This document shows, one piece after another, positions 24,501 through 36,190 of a stretch of DNA of 64,000 nucleotides. This DNA comes from Pyrocephalus nanus. Taxonomy: Eukaryota > Chordata > Aves > Passeriformes > Tyrannidae. Below the pieces are notes generated by a model. The model was not told where the DNA came from. It worked only from the letters and a program-made list of their open reading frames with translations, and made no database searches. Location: NCBI GenBank assembly GCA_038380795.1, contig CM076263.1, positions 6,686,709 to 6,750,708 on the forward strand, read 5' to 3'. Numbering within the stretch: position 1 is the first letter of the stretch; every line of letters begins with the position of its first letter. The position numbers were made by a program, and so were the translations under genes.

Positions 24501-25599
24501 TTTTTTTTTCCTGTGGTGGAAGAGGAATCACTGAGATGTTCTCATATGCTGGGTGCACTTTTCCCCCCTTTGCAGAGGAGTTTATCTCAGAAATAGAAAA
24601 TCACAATTCAGTGCTGTGTCTCCAACAGTGAGAGGTCACTGCTTCCAGACCTTTCAATGAGAGGGGCAGAGTCGAAAAAAATACCAGCTCCAAGTCAAAG
24701 TTGTAGAACACAGGAAAAGTTATCTTTTGACAAATCCGATTTCCCTATGGTCTTTTTGGTAATTTCCACTTGGAAAATGTACCAGTCTCTGGGCTATCCA
24801 GAGCAATGTTTTAAAGGTGGTCGCTGCTGCTTCATACCAGAGAGGTTCTGTGTTTGACTTGCCAGTTTACAATGCAGATTTCTGGCTGCTCCCAGGACAG
24901 TGATTCCATGTGAATCACCCTCTTCTGACTCTGCTGTGCCATCTATAAAACATAGATAACAACTTTTCCAATGTATCCACGCTTTAATCTGGTCCCTCTT
25001 GGCAGTAAGTTTTTTCACTTCAGAGGAGCCGTACTGATTTACGCCAACAGAGATTGTGTCTTGGAAAAGTTTTTGCCCTGTTTTCCATCTCTGTGGGTTA
25101 AGAACATGCCAAGTTTCCCTAAAATTACAGATGAGGGTGACTAGTTGTCTGTGTAAGAGTGGACTTCTTGTGAGATGCCCGTCTCAAAGGGGGAAGAGCA
25201 AGCTGTTTTGCCACAACCCCATGCTGTGTGTCTCGTGTATAAAACAGGACTCGATAGAGTGAGATGCTTATCAGCTGCAGTGAAAGAAGGGGAAGAGCAG
25301 TGGAAGCAGTAGGAGGGAATCTTCACAACAGCTTTAAAAGAAACACATTTGAAATACAATGAAAGGTCTCATTGGGCTGTAAAAAAATAGAGAAAGGGAG
25401 AGAAAACAGCAACCTACCCTGCTGTTGTATTGTCTTGTTAACAGTGTGTCACCGAATTTAGCAGAAGGAAGCTTCTCCCACACATCTCTCCTCACACAAC
25501 TGCAACTGTCACAACCTCCCGAGCTCTGAAGCACAGCTTTGATCCTGTGCAGCTCTGCCCCAGTTCTGCAGCACACAGAAAGGAGAAGAAAGGGGAATC
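24501..25599. other. noncoding stretch, no gene recognised
   Basis: Short overlapping open frames only (up to 80 codons), with no family resemblance. No repeat family was recognised. Confidence 0.6.
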
Positions 25600-25830
25600 A
25601 CCTAGCAGATTTTCTGGGGGAACGAAGGACACCGTTGCCAAGACAGGGTTAATTGCCATGACAACAGCACTTCCCCAGCATCTTTCCTGCCTCTGTCAGA
25701 AGGGCCCCCCCTCCTCGTGTCCTCCTCCCCTCGCTGCATGTGTTGTGTTAATCTAATTTGTTCAGCTCAGTGGCTAAACAAATAACTGCAAACCTGGTGC
25801 TCATTCAGATGCATGGTGAGAGGGGGCAGC
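25600..25830. promoter_or_regulatory. candidate regulatory element with RFX X-box
   Basis: ATTGCCATGACAAC at 25652-25665 is a close match to the bipartite RFX X-box (two GTTGCC-type half-sites in inverted orientation around AT). A second half-site, GTTGCCA, lies at 25634-25640. The block also has 'gtgttaatctaatttg' and is not repetitive. RFX factors bind such sites in promoters and enhancers of ciliary and other genes. No start site or gene is visible here. Confidence 0.38.
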
Positions 25831-28720
25831 TCTCTGAAATGATATTTACTTGGTTATCTGATGATACACAAGTTGTGTAAGAAAGGACAAGGCCTGGGAA
25901 GGGAGCAGACGGAGAGCAAGGTGAGATAAAAGAGAAGGGGCTCCCTAAGTGCCGACTGATTTGTGACTGTGTCCTGCTGCGGTTGGGCAGATTGTACTGA
26001 GCAAAGTTGGTCATTGGAGCATGATGTGGAAAGGCTGTAGAGGAAATCTACTTCCAAGGATTTCCACTGAAGTCCCAGCAGCGACTGACAAAACTGCTAG
26101 AGAAAAGGAAAAAGGTTTCCTGGGATCACTGGGTCCCAGAACAGAACTTGTAACAGAACCTGCTCCAGGCAAGACCTGGGCTTCTGAGCAACTTCGTGAG
26201 ATGTCTGACCCAAAGAAGTGTTTGGCCTTTTCAGTTTATTTCCTGGTTTACTAATTCCACTTGTATCCCTCTTTTTAGGTATTTTTTTGAGTTCTCGGAA
26301 ATCCTCAGGGGTGCTCAGTCTTTCACAACTGTGTCATTTGGCTGGCCTAAAGTTTGAGAACTGACAATGAAATTTCTTCCCATAGTGTCTTCTTTGCCTT
26401 GATTTCCAGAGGACATACATTCTTAGATTTAGTTCAGAAAATCAGAAGTAAGCTCCTGGAGCCCAGCCTACACTTGGTCCAAACAGACTGTGACCATACC
26501 CCTGACACTCTGTGTACCTTTTCTAAAGTGTTCCCTTTGGGGCAGAGCAGATCCCTCCTAGGAAGTGAGGCAGAGGGAGTACAGAGAGGAGGGGTGCCAG
26601 GGGTGGAATTGGGCACCTACATGCAAATTTGCTGAGTGCCTTGAGCATCTCTTGCCAGTGTGGAGGGTGCAAGTACCTCGTCTTCTTTCTAAGCCACTCC
26701 TTTGTATTTATTTGTGCCAAGAAACATGAATTTGTTCATCAATTCAATAGAACCAGTCATATTTCCAACCAGACTGGTAAGCCATAAGTGTAAACAGGCC
26801 ATCCGCAGATTTCAAATGATTTTCTCTCTATGTTTGTGCTCCCTGGATTCAGGGCAATCTGAGGGACAAGGGAACAAAGCCCTACTCCACAACCTCTCCC
26901 TCACCTACCAGCACTTTCTGAGCATTTGTTTCTCCTGTTTATACAGCCTGTTGTACTCAGGAATAGCACTGACTGGGGTCCCAACAGTTGTCACAGCACA
27001 GTGTTATGTATTACTAGCACTAAATAGCAGACCACTGCTGCAAAATGCTAAAAATGTTTTGTTTTCCTTACCTTCTTCCTAAGCAGAAGAAACACCTATC
27101 AGGTCAGGTCTGTCCAGACCTGTAAGCAAGGACTTTCTTAATTTAGTGTTAATGTGAAGTCTGCTGCAGTTTAAAAAAAAATGCCTTGTTAGAAGTACTG
27201 CACATTCAAGTAAAACTCAATTCTTCTCTAAGGACTGATGTGTCCACACAGTTACACTAGTCTTACATTTTAAAAACAAGGTCATCTACTCCCTGTTATT
27301 TTTTGAGGAAAATTACCAAGCTGCAAATTTGGTCTTGGAATTGTTGATTTTTCAGTGCTTGTGGTTTGGTTGGTATTTTTTTCTGAGACCCTACTTCACT
27401 TGGAGGTAAGTCTCTTTTCTTGGGAAAGAACCTGAGATGATCCTTCAGCAGTCCTCCTTTCTTTCTTTCAGCTGTTTCATGTTCCGTTTTCACTCTCTCC
27501 TCTTTCAATATTTCTCCAATTTTGTCAGATTTGGGGAAGATATGAAAATTTCCTCTGCAAACCTCCTGCTCCGTTTCCTTCTTTGCAGCATGGGATTTTG
27601 CCACCTCTGGCTTCATAGAGAGAGAGAGGTGACCAAAACATCAACATGCTAATCTCAGAGCCCCAGGCCATTTTTCTTACTGTTGCTAAAGAACACAGCC
27701 CCACTGGCTGTGCCCTGAAGCTCTTAAAGCAGGGAACTGAATTTTGATACTCTCTTTCCCTCTCTTGCCCTTTTTTTCCCTGCCTTATTTTATAATTATA
27801 TTTATTTGAAATTGAATCTTAAAGGTTCAGTCCCTAAAGGCAGTGAGATGTAATTTCTGGTGGATATTAAAACTGTATAAAACTGCTCATATATCCCCTC
27901 ATGAAGAACAGCTGGTACTCAGAGAGGAGGAGAGAGAAAGAGACTGACTCTAACCTTCTTGCCAGCTATGCAAAAAACCAATAATAATAAATGAAAAGTT
28001 ATTATTTTCCCTTGAAAAAATAAAGCTGAGGTTACATGAAGCATAAATGTTTGCTGTTTAGATTAGAAACAGATATTCAACCATATAATTTAAAGTATTG
28101 CCATTAAATTCAGTGCCTTGATGTTGCCTTGTGCTGGTGAAAGGTCTAGCATGGAACAGCTCAAGCTGTTACTGTCTGAGAGTGCAGGATAAGGGACAAC
28201 CATGAAAACGGGGTCCTCACTGTGTTGGAATCCAAGCCCACATTATTATCCAGGGTCCGTAGTCTGATGCCTGTATTTTTAGTTTATCTCTTTCTCAAAG
28301 AAGTACTGAAAGAAAAGGGTGCAGATAGAATTGTATTGTGTTAACCTGCATGTAGGTGGCAATAAGGCCCGGGGTTTACACACAGACACAGAGACAAAAT
28401 AGACAAGAACGAGAAATACTGGGACACAGATTAATCAGTGGTGGTGTTCATTTGATCTACCTTTAGGTCCATACGGTGTAGGCTTCTATTTCTCATTTCC
28501 CTTCATAGATAATGGAGAGGTAGGGAAGACAGATGGTGAGTTTTAGGGCATGACTCACATTGGCCTTGAGCAGATACCAGTGTTTAGTTGGATAAATTAC
28601 ACTCCAGACTGGTGTGGCTCTTGGTTCCATCCCCAGTGACTGTGCAGAGAGCCACGGATGAGACCTGCACAGGCTATGCACTCTCACTGCTGACAGGTAG
28701 TTACATTGGCTAATACAGCC
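25831..28720. other. noncoding stretch, no gene recognised
   Basis: Contains overlapping open frames of up to 126 codons with no family resemblance and a short A-run near 27174. No repeat family was recognised with confidence. Confidence 0.6.
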
Positions 28721-28724
28721 AGTG

Positions 28725-28805
28725 ACCTGCTCAGTGTTTCAGTGGCAGAGACAAGAAAGGAGCTCAGATCTCCTGAATTTGAATCTTGTGTTTATCCTTC
28801 ATCTG
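28725..28805 (-). mobile_element. MIR-like SINE remnant, minus orientation
   Basis: The run 'cagtggcagag...', then 'gctcagatctcctga' and a T-rich text follows the order of the complement of a MIR-type SINE ('agtggcagagc...gaacccaggtctcc...'). The copy is short and diverged. Assigned from remembered consensus. Confidence 0.45.
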
Positions 28806-28891
28806 CTTCAACAACAGGGAAATTACTTTTCTGGTTTGGAGTAGTGTTTGTAACATTTTATCCTTTATAGATGCATAGCTTTGGTTTCCCT

Positions 28892-28910
28892 CCCCCCCCC
28901 CCCCCCCCCC
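28892..28910. repeat. poly-C run, 19 bases
   Basis: An uninterrupted run of 19 cytosines after TCCCT. The minus strand is G19 and could form a G-quadruplex. The exact length is likely to be unstable or mis-assembled. Confidence 0.95.
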
Positions 28911-28914
28911 ATTT

Positions 28915-29150
28915 CTGTTGCTTTTCAGCTAAATTAATGAGATTCATTTTGCACTGAGAAAGCAATAGAAAAACAACAGTGGCCTCAGCAGCCAAATACC
29001 CCATTAGTGTGAGGGCTGAAGCATCTCCACTGGCCCTACTGGGCCAGGGGGCCGTGAACGTGACTTGGAAAGGACAGATTCCTAGAGGGCTGTGCAGAGG
29101 TCTGCTCACCTGATCAATAATTCATTAGGTACAATTTGTAAATAACTGAG
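28915..29150. promoter_or_regulatory. candidate conserved noncoding element
   Basis: Non-repetitive block with GCTAAATTAATGAGATTC (about 28928-28945), CCCATTAGTG, 'ggccgtgaacgtgac' with retained CpGs, and AATAATTCATTAGG (about 29116). The homeodomain-core pattern and lack of decay suggest an enhancer. This is inference. Confidence 0.35.
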
Positions 29151-29494
29151 TGGAAAATATCCTTTCTTTTCTTCTAATCATTTCAACTAATCTGCTGATC
29201 CAGAGAACAGACAGCTTGACAGGGAACGTTATCTCACACTCCTTGTGTAGGAGGAAGAGGTCAGGCTTCTTTTTTCACAGACTCTGGATGGATTTTGGCC
29301 CAGGAGGTGCTTGAGCCATTCATCTCCAACTTTAGTCTAGTTTCCTCGACAAAGTGTTCCCAAATCACTGTCCTAAGCATCTCACTTTTTATTTTCAGTA
29401 TCTCAGCTCTTTACTCTTCTATGGAGGCCTGCAGAAACATCATATTCAATCCAGTGCAGTCATGGGAGAGGTGAAAAATTCAAATATGGTAAAG

Positions 29495-29640
29495 GAACAG
29501 CCTGTTTAGTGTAGTGGATGAGGGTGTTCTCTGTCACCAATTCACTCTATAGCCATAGTCACATCTCTTAGCTCCTCTTTCACCTTTCCCTTGCCTCATC
29601 TATTTTGACTATATTTTCTTGTACAGAATAGCTCAGCCAC
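29495..29640 (+). mobile_element. possible MIR SINE remnant, plus orientation
   Basis: 'tagtgtagtggatgaggg' is followed after about 30 bases by 'tagccatagtcac', a run of ct-rich text and 'gcctcatctattt'. This matches the order of a MIR element (gtggttaag..., tagctgtgtgacc..., cctcatctgtaaa). Diverged and uncertain. Confidence 0.35.
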
Positions 29641-30144
29641 CACTACCAGCATGATATTTAAAACACAGTCTGCCCCATATTACCCAGCAACAGTATGAAT
29701 CCCTTCCTCCTCCACATAAACATGCATTTCCTGCTGAAAATGTCAACATTCCACAGAAACCTGTCTGTTTTCAGACCAGTCTTGTAGGATTTCACTACTG
29801 TAATACAAAAGGCAGGTTGGATAAAAAGGAACCTTTTGGCTCTCCAGCCAACAATCTCTACAAGGAAGAGTGAGATTTTTGTAGCTCAGTGTTGAAGAAC
29901 AATGCTCAGCTTTTGGACATGAAGGTGATAGTCCCAACTGAGACCAAAGGAGAGGAGTAGGATCTGAGTAAGATGTTTTTCCTGACATTCATGTGATTAC
30001 TTTTTCCTCAAAAGGTCTATCACAGAGCACAACCCTCCTTTTTCGGCATGTGAATAATTGTGGCCTAGCAGTGTTACTCCTTGCCCTACCTTACAAGGAG
30101 GGCAATTAATTAATTCCATAGTGGTTGTGTCTCTCTAACCTGAC

Positions 30145-30250
30145 ATAGAACTGTAGAATCATTTAGGTTGGAAAAGACCTTTAGGATCAAGTTCAACCAT
30201 TAACACAGCACTTCTAAGTCCACCACAAAGCCATGTTCCTAAGCCCCTTG
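30145..30250 (-). mobile_element. CR1 LINE 3' end, minus orientation
   Basis: 'tagaatcatttaggttgg' then 'aaaagacctttaggatc', 'caaccattaacacagcac' and 'aagtccaccacaaagccatg' read as the complement of the 3' end of an avian CR1 element. It is short, 5'-truncated in the usual CR1 manner, and less diverged than the copy at 51.8-53.2 kb. This is the clearest sign that the genome is avian. Confidence 0.88.
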
Positions 30251-30649
30251 TTTATCTGTCACAGCTATAAACAGCAGGCTGTGACATGCTTCGTCCCTTT
30301 CTAGTCCCCTGGGAGAGCTGGTTTTCTTCTCCATTATTGAAGTCAGATTGGAAGTTGAAAGGAAGTGTGAGAACTCATCTCATCCCCGCTACCAAGCAGT
30401 AAGACTGAGCAGCATACAATGTTCTTGTATTTAAATATCTGTGTATACTTCCATACACACGAGCAAGTGTACAGTGACACAGATAAGACACCATTTGATC
30501 TTTGTATTCCAGTCACCTGACCTTCTTTTTCATTCCATTGATCTAGAAACACATAATATTATTTAATTAGAAATACATTTTTATCGTCAACAATAATACT
30601 AAAAATATCAAGTTGCTTCTTAATTCCCTTTGTTTTCATGGAAAAGTTA
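30251..30649. other. noncoding stretch, no feature recognised
   Basis: Ordinary AT-rich DNA between a CR1 tail and the candidate element that follows. Nothing was recognised. Confidence 0.6.
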
Positions 30650-31170
30650 AACTGTAAATTAAGTCCAATTTAGCTTTTCTGAGAAATCTTGCCGCGATGA
30701 AGATCTCACAGTGACCTAAAGTAGCTCACACTGGTTTGAACTCTGCAGCCCCCAGTAGAAAATGTTTAATTACCTTCATTTTGCCAAAAGCTGATCTGTT
30801 TATCCTGCAGTTCTTGGGGATCTCTTGGACTCCCTCTGGTGGCTCATCTACCACGATGTGAAAGGAAGGGAAAAGAAAAGTTGTTTACTCGGTGCATTAC
30901 ATCTGGGTGCTGTTTGTGCTGCCGCTGTGGCTTGCATTAATCTCTCTTACTATTTCCTAGGGCTGTGTCATCCTCTCTCTGCCTAGTGCTTTTCAGTCAA
31001 AACTCAGAAAGGGCGTGATCGGCTCAAGGTATTTTAATGCCTGGTTAGTGGAAATAACAAACCTAATCCTCAATTCCCCGTGGCATTAAAAAATAAAGAA
31101 ATAAATGTCAACATGCACATGAATGCCCAGATGTTTGCATCAGCGCCTGGGGAAATCAGCTGGATAGTAA
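30650..31170. promoter_or_regulatory. candidate enhancer/insulator block with CTCF-like site
   Basis: A 500-bp non-repetitive block with many retained CpGs (gccgcgatg, cacgatg, ctcggtgc, gccgctg, ggcgtgatcgg, cccgtgg, agcgcctg) and AT-rich cores (TTTAATTACC, GCATTAATC). At 30829-30842 the minus strand reads CCACCAGAGGGAGT, matching about 12 of 14 positions of the CTCF core. The site is seen directly. Occupancy and conservation are inferred. Confidence 0.42.
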
Positions 31171-32542
31171 AGCTGTAAGGCAGGACTTAGGTTACTCCTG
31201 CACTACACAATCTCTTACTTACTGCCATTGTCCACAAGCAAGATAGTCCTGTGGTTTAAAACCCAAATGAAGAGTGGTATCCATGTACTCAGAGAATCTG
31301 GGAATTCGTCTTGAATAACAATACGACAAACACATTTTTTTTTTAATTTTGTTTTGCTGAAAGGAACTTTTTTCATGAAAAACATAAAAAACTAGTGTTA
31401 TTTGCAGCACAGCTGTTTCGCTTTGTTTGATACTTTCCCTTCCAAATTTTGAAGTCAGCTCTTTCTTTCTGTTGTTTTTCTTGTTGTTTTTGTTGTTGTC
31501 ATCTTGGTTTGCTGGTTTTATGATTTTTTTTTTTTCTTCTGGATGGTTTCACATGAAACTGGATGCAGTTTTCTGTCGAACCCATCCTGTGTTGTGCTGC
31601 AGCTCAGATTCCATGAATCTGGCTTAAATCTGCATTTAAAGTCAGTGTATTCAGAGAGATATTAACATATTCTGGTGATTCCTTCTTGTCTTTAGTTCTG
31701 TGAATGCCAGTTCAGTCTTTTCCATGGTATGAACCTTTACACAGCTCAGAAACTAAGATAAGTTTTCCTGGCACAGACACAGATGCAACAGTAAATCTGT
31801 TGAGGGTATGGGAACAGCCAAAGACTCCCTACATGAGCTCAGGGCACTCCTAAACTGGCTGGAGCTTCACCTGCATCACGGTGAAGGGATCAGGGATCTT
31901 CTACACATAGTGTTGCCCACAGCGGTCTGCAGCACAAACAAAGCCTTTTCCACTTCCCCACTCAAGCTGAGCTTCAGGAGCAGGATTTGTTTAAATGTCT
32001 GAGAGATAGATATTTACATCTGAGCTGATTATCTCCACCCCTTCTGTGGTCAGTGGAGGGAATGAATAGCCTGTCTGTCCTTAAAATAATCATCTTAAAG
32101 ACTTGGTTCCAATGACAGTCCATTCAAAATGATTTATTTGTAATGGGATGACTATCTCAAATTCAGATGTCGAAGGTTTGGATGTCAGAGTATCTCAGAG
32201 GGGCCCAGTGCTTATATTTAGGAAAACAAGTGACTTTTTCTTTCTGGTTCAGGATGAAGTGGAAAGTGTAAAATATATTTTTCATTAAATCTGCTCTATA
32301 TGGAGAGAATTTTGCATTACATGATGCACTGCCATATAAGAGTATGATTTGGTAAAATCACAAGTGTTCAGGGAAAACACTGTGAAGGAGGAGATCTGCT
32401 CAGAATGAGCTTCCTTGACTGACCATTTAGTGTGTCTGTGGCAACACCTTAAGTGCTGAGAAAGGAAAGAGATACTCACCCAGTAACTGACAGATACAGC
32501 ACCTTGAATAAGTGCTAAAGAAGAAGACAGACTGGGCAGTTG

Positions 32543-32609
<67 letters not shown>

Positions 32610-34779
32610 TGATATATATTTATTTTTTTCATTACAATAAGTATTTAGAGGTGTAGATTTTGCACATTGCCACCAATATACAAGTTCCAAGGAATCTGTA
32701 ACATATTTTGTTACAGTAGTGTATTTTTTTTTTTTTCCTTTTCCAAAAGCAGGGAAATAAACACTCTGCAAATAAAAGTACACATATATTTTAAGTGGTC
32801 CCTTTTGAGATCAGAACTGTGCAAATTACTTCATGGAAGGTATTGGGAGGTACAGCAATGGCTCAACTGAACTTGTCCAGGTGCTGCAGCCATGTTGTGT
32901 TCTTGCAGGGAATAAATACTGTCTTCTTTCATTAGAGAAGCTCCTGAAACAGTTCTCCATTAATGTACTTTGATGTGGCTTCACAGAATTCAGTGCCGTT
33001 GCACTGATTTGTACATCTAATAATCAGTCTATGGGCCTGAAGCTCCTGAAGACAGAGGGATGACTTCAGAGGACTTGGAAGGAGGCCCTTATTAAGGTGT
33101 AGCTCATTATAAGCAGAGATGGAAATACCCAGCTCTCACTTCACATGAGCAGGAGCATAACTGGGACAAGGGCTGAGGTTCTCAACCTCGATTACTGATG
33201 GTAAATGTCTGGTGCCCCTTTCTACTACAACAGCAAATTCTACAGCAGGGTATCTTCTCTTGTGGGGAATAACCTCACCCCAGGTCAAGGAAAGAATGCT
33301 AGAGGGAGGGTGAAGAGTCAAGCCCCACATTCGAAATCTCCAGACAGAGAAATGCATTTCTGTGTAGCACAGAGTGGGCCATTAAACTCTTGGAGTCAGC
33401 TGGAAGTGCCACTTGCATCAGTTCCTGGTCACTGGCCAGTTGGTGGATTAAGGATTGCCTGTGTGGCATGCTGTTTGCCACACACAGGGCTCCCTCCCCC
33501 ACAGATAGAAGACCAGGGAAGAAACCCAGCTCCCTGTACCAAATATCTGCATAACAATCGAACAGATCTATGGATATGCCAGAATTGCACATGCAGATCC
33601 CTGGGAGCACGCCTGGGGAGCGGAGGAGCAGCCACCCTCTCCGCCCTACTGTCTCCTGCAAGGCAGACCTTGTCTGGTGAATTTTAAAGCATCTGCTGCC
33701 TTCAGAAAGGCAAACGTGAGGGGAGTACTTTTCCCCATTTTCATTTGCTTTTTGGTTTCTCTTGAAGGCTCTGGAAAAGGTTTGTCTTGATACTCACTGT
33801 CAAGGCGTTCCCATAGATTTCCCCCATGGCACGAGCCAGTTGTTTTTACATACCTGTCTGTTAGCACAATGCAGGGAAGGAATCTCTTTGGTGGCTTGGG
33901 CTAAATCAAGAATGAAGACCCCAGTCTTTTCCTGTGTAGTTATCAGAAAACAGTTAGTGGGCAAAATACTTCTATTTGAAAGGGTTCTGCTTGTTCTGCT
34001 GATTGAGGGATACAGAGGACACTTTTTCAGTCTGGGAATTACTGACTTAAATTCTGTTACCAAAGAGTCAAAATATTAAGCAAAATGATCCATTCTGTCT
34101 TGAAACACAACACCTAGGACCCATAGCTTGAGTACATTGGAGATGTAAGATCACAGCACAGTCTCTGTTGAAGATGACTAAGATAATTTTTTATCAGATT
34201 TTCTTTGTGCAGTTTTGCATCCTTACTCCAACTGAGCTCGCTCTCCCTTTTCTTTTCAGCCACCAAAAGGCTTACATCTTCCCAAGTCTAGTCAGATCTC
34301 AATGGAGTCAGTCTTTTAACAGATCTCAATTACAAATCTTTAAGAAATGCCCGCAAAGTGAGATGGTCATGGCCTTAAGCTATCTTCCATGCATTTCATT
34401 ACACCTACTATCATGGAGAGAATTTCAAGGGTCTCCGGATACCTTTCGGATGAGCATCAGCACTGAATCAAGCATACAATAATGTGGGATATTTAGAAGT
34501 ATTTAATTGCATCTTTGGAGAACTGTTTATGTGCATCCCATACATTCCCAGTCAAAGCAGACTTCACCTTCTGCAGCCAAACTTCTTGTCCCTCTGAGTT
34601 GTGTTTGTGTACCAAGAACCACAAGCTGTCCAGCATCTCAGGCAGGTCAGATAAATGGAAACTATGGCTGGAAATTATGGCTGTGATTCAATCCCTGAAA
34701 ATGAAAGAGTCAGGACTTTCCTAAGGATCCCTGTACTCTGGTGAATTAGGTGCACAGGCTCGAGCACTGACAAGCAGGT
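31171..34779. other. noncoding stretch with long TA repeat
   Basis: Contains T-runs near 31338 and 31528, a TTG-rich run at about 31469-31498, and the TA repeat listed separately. A 160-codon plus-strand open frame (33205-33687) overlaps a 120-codon minus-strand frame. Neither has recognisable domains, so both are treated as chance. Confidence 0.55.
32547..32606. repeat. (TA)n microsatellite, 30 units
   Basis: An uninterrupted 60-bp TA run, seen directly. Long TA runs can extrude cruciforms and are typically highly variable in length. Confidence 0.97.
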
Positions 34780-34862
34780 GACTCTTCTTGAGCAGAGGAG
34801 TTGGACAAGATGACATCAAGAGTTCCCTTCCAACCCCAACCATTCTGTGATTCTGTGACAAC
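34780..34862 (+). mobile_element. CR1 LINE 3' end, plus orientation
   Basis: 'ggacaagatgacatcaagag' followed by 'ttcccttccaaccccaacc' and the tandem ATTCTGTGATTCTGTG is the classic CR1 3' terminus. Severely 5'-truncated. The terminal 8-bp repeats are intact. Confidence 0.9.
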
Positions 34863-35639
34863 AGTCTGTCCATACTGTTTTGCTGTGAGCACGCCCCTGG
34901 ACATGTTTTGTGTCCATGCTTATTATCACTCTGCCATGGTCCCCTGGTACAGTCTAGGGGATGACACAGGCTGTTTCAGGAGAGTGGGACTCAGTCCACT
35001 CAGTTTTGGGGAGAAGGTATGGAATTTAACTATACATGTGCAAGGATTTTATGCTTGCAACGTCAAAAACAGTCCATGGCCTGGTTTAGTTTATTAACAT
35101 AGATATATAGGAGCCCAGAAAAGTAGGTTTGAGAGATTTACACTGGCTTATTTCTTCCTAAAGCCAGGAATTCAGATTGCAAAGAGGTGCAGGCAGGGAC
35201 ACAGCCTCAAGATCAGGAGCATGAAGTCACAGAATGTGAGCCTTGGCTTGCACATGGACTGTGTCACTTCAAGGGGTGTAGGCAAAGTACAGCTCAAGAC
35301 AGACAGCCTTTACTATTTTCAAAGCTCATTTCAGGGGGTGTGAGGAGAAAGAAATTGTCCTGTAACACACCTTGCAAGGGTAACAGGAGCTAGAGACCTC
35401 CCGTGTGCCTCTGCACATGAGGGCAAAGGAGAGGTTTGTAGGGTGTTTGGACTTCTGCTCCTGAAGGACACAGCCATAACTCAGCTTCTGTCCCCTGTGC
35501 AACTCTGTCACTCTACACATGCAGATGGAAGCCCATTCATCCACTGTGTGCCCTTCTCTCCCTCTTTCTGCTGCAAACATATGTGCATTTACATGCTCTG
35601 CTTTTTCTGCATCCTCCTCACAGCCCCTGCCCTCTCTCC
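34863..35639. other. noncoding stretch, no feature recognised
   Basis: Overlapping open frames of up to 106 codons on both strands, without recognisable motifs. Confidence 0.6.
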
Positions 35640-36190
35640 CACCCACACGCTATAAAAATCTGCCACTGATCCAGTTAGTAAAAGGTGAATTTTTCCTGCC
35701 ATCTGGGTGTTCAGTGGCACAGATTCTCTTGGCCTGCCTACACACACTTGCGGGCGCATTACGCCCTCCTCTTTCCCCTTCCTCTTTCTCTCCCCCTCCC
35801 ACGAGCTGGCAGCAAAAACAAAAGGGAAATCTTCAAAACCACTATGTCAGCTGCCTGTGTCAGTGTGGGTTGAGAGGACGGATCACAGCGCACTCATCTC
35901 CCAGTAGACAAAGGGGACTGTATTTCAATAAATTTACATACTACAGAAGACTGTGTAAGAGATTGCTTTGGGGAGCTCTCTGCCGAGTTGCTTTGGGGAC
36001 GCCGAGCCCTTGACTTGCTCAGGAAGGGTTTGATGCCACCTGCTCTAAAACTCTCATGTTCTCCACATCCTTTTCATTGCAATACCAGTGTCCGTTGTTT
36101 GCTTCACAGCGCAGTTTTGCTTTCTCCCAGTTTGAACGAAAGGCTGTTTATTTATAGATCTGGAAATGTTGGCTCTGGGCTTGCTCTCAG
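35640..36190. promoter_or_regulatory. CpG-richer block, possible regulatory element
   Basis: CpGs are locally concentrated ('ttgcgggcgcattacgccc' at about 35749-35767, 'gacggatcacagcgcac' near 35878, 'gacgccgagcc' near 35998). A TATA-like TATAAAAA lies at 35651-35658. A 164-codon open frame (35519-36013) overlaps but is Ser/Pro/Leu-rich and unrecognised. This could be an unannotated promoter, a noncoding RNA exon or a conserved element. The evidence is weak. Confidence 0.25.

Noticed and set aside
33205..33687. 160-codon plus-strand open frame
   Set aside because: No recognisable domain. A 120-codon frame overlaps it on the other strand, and the length is within chance expectation.
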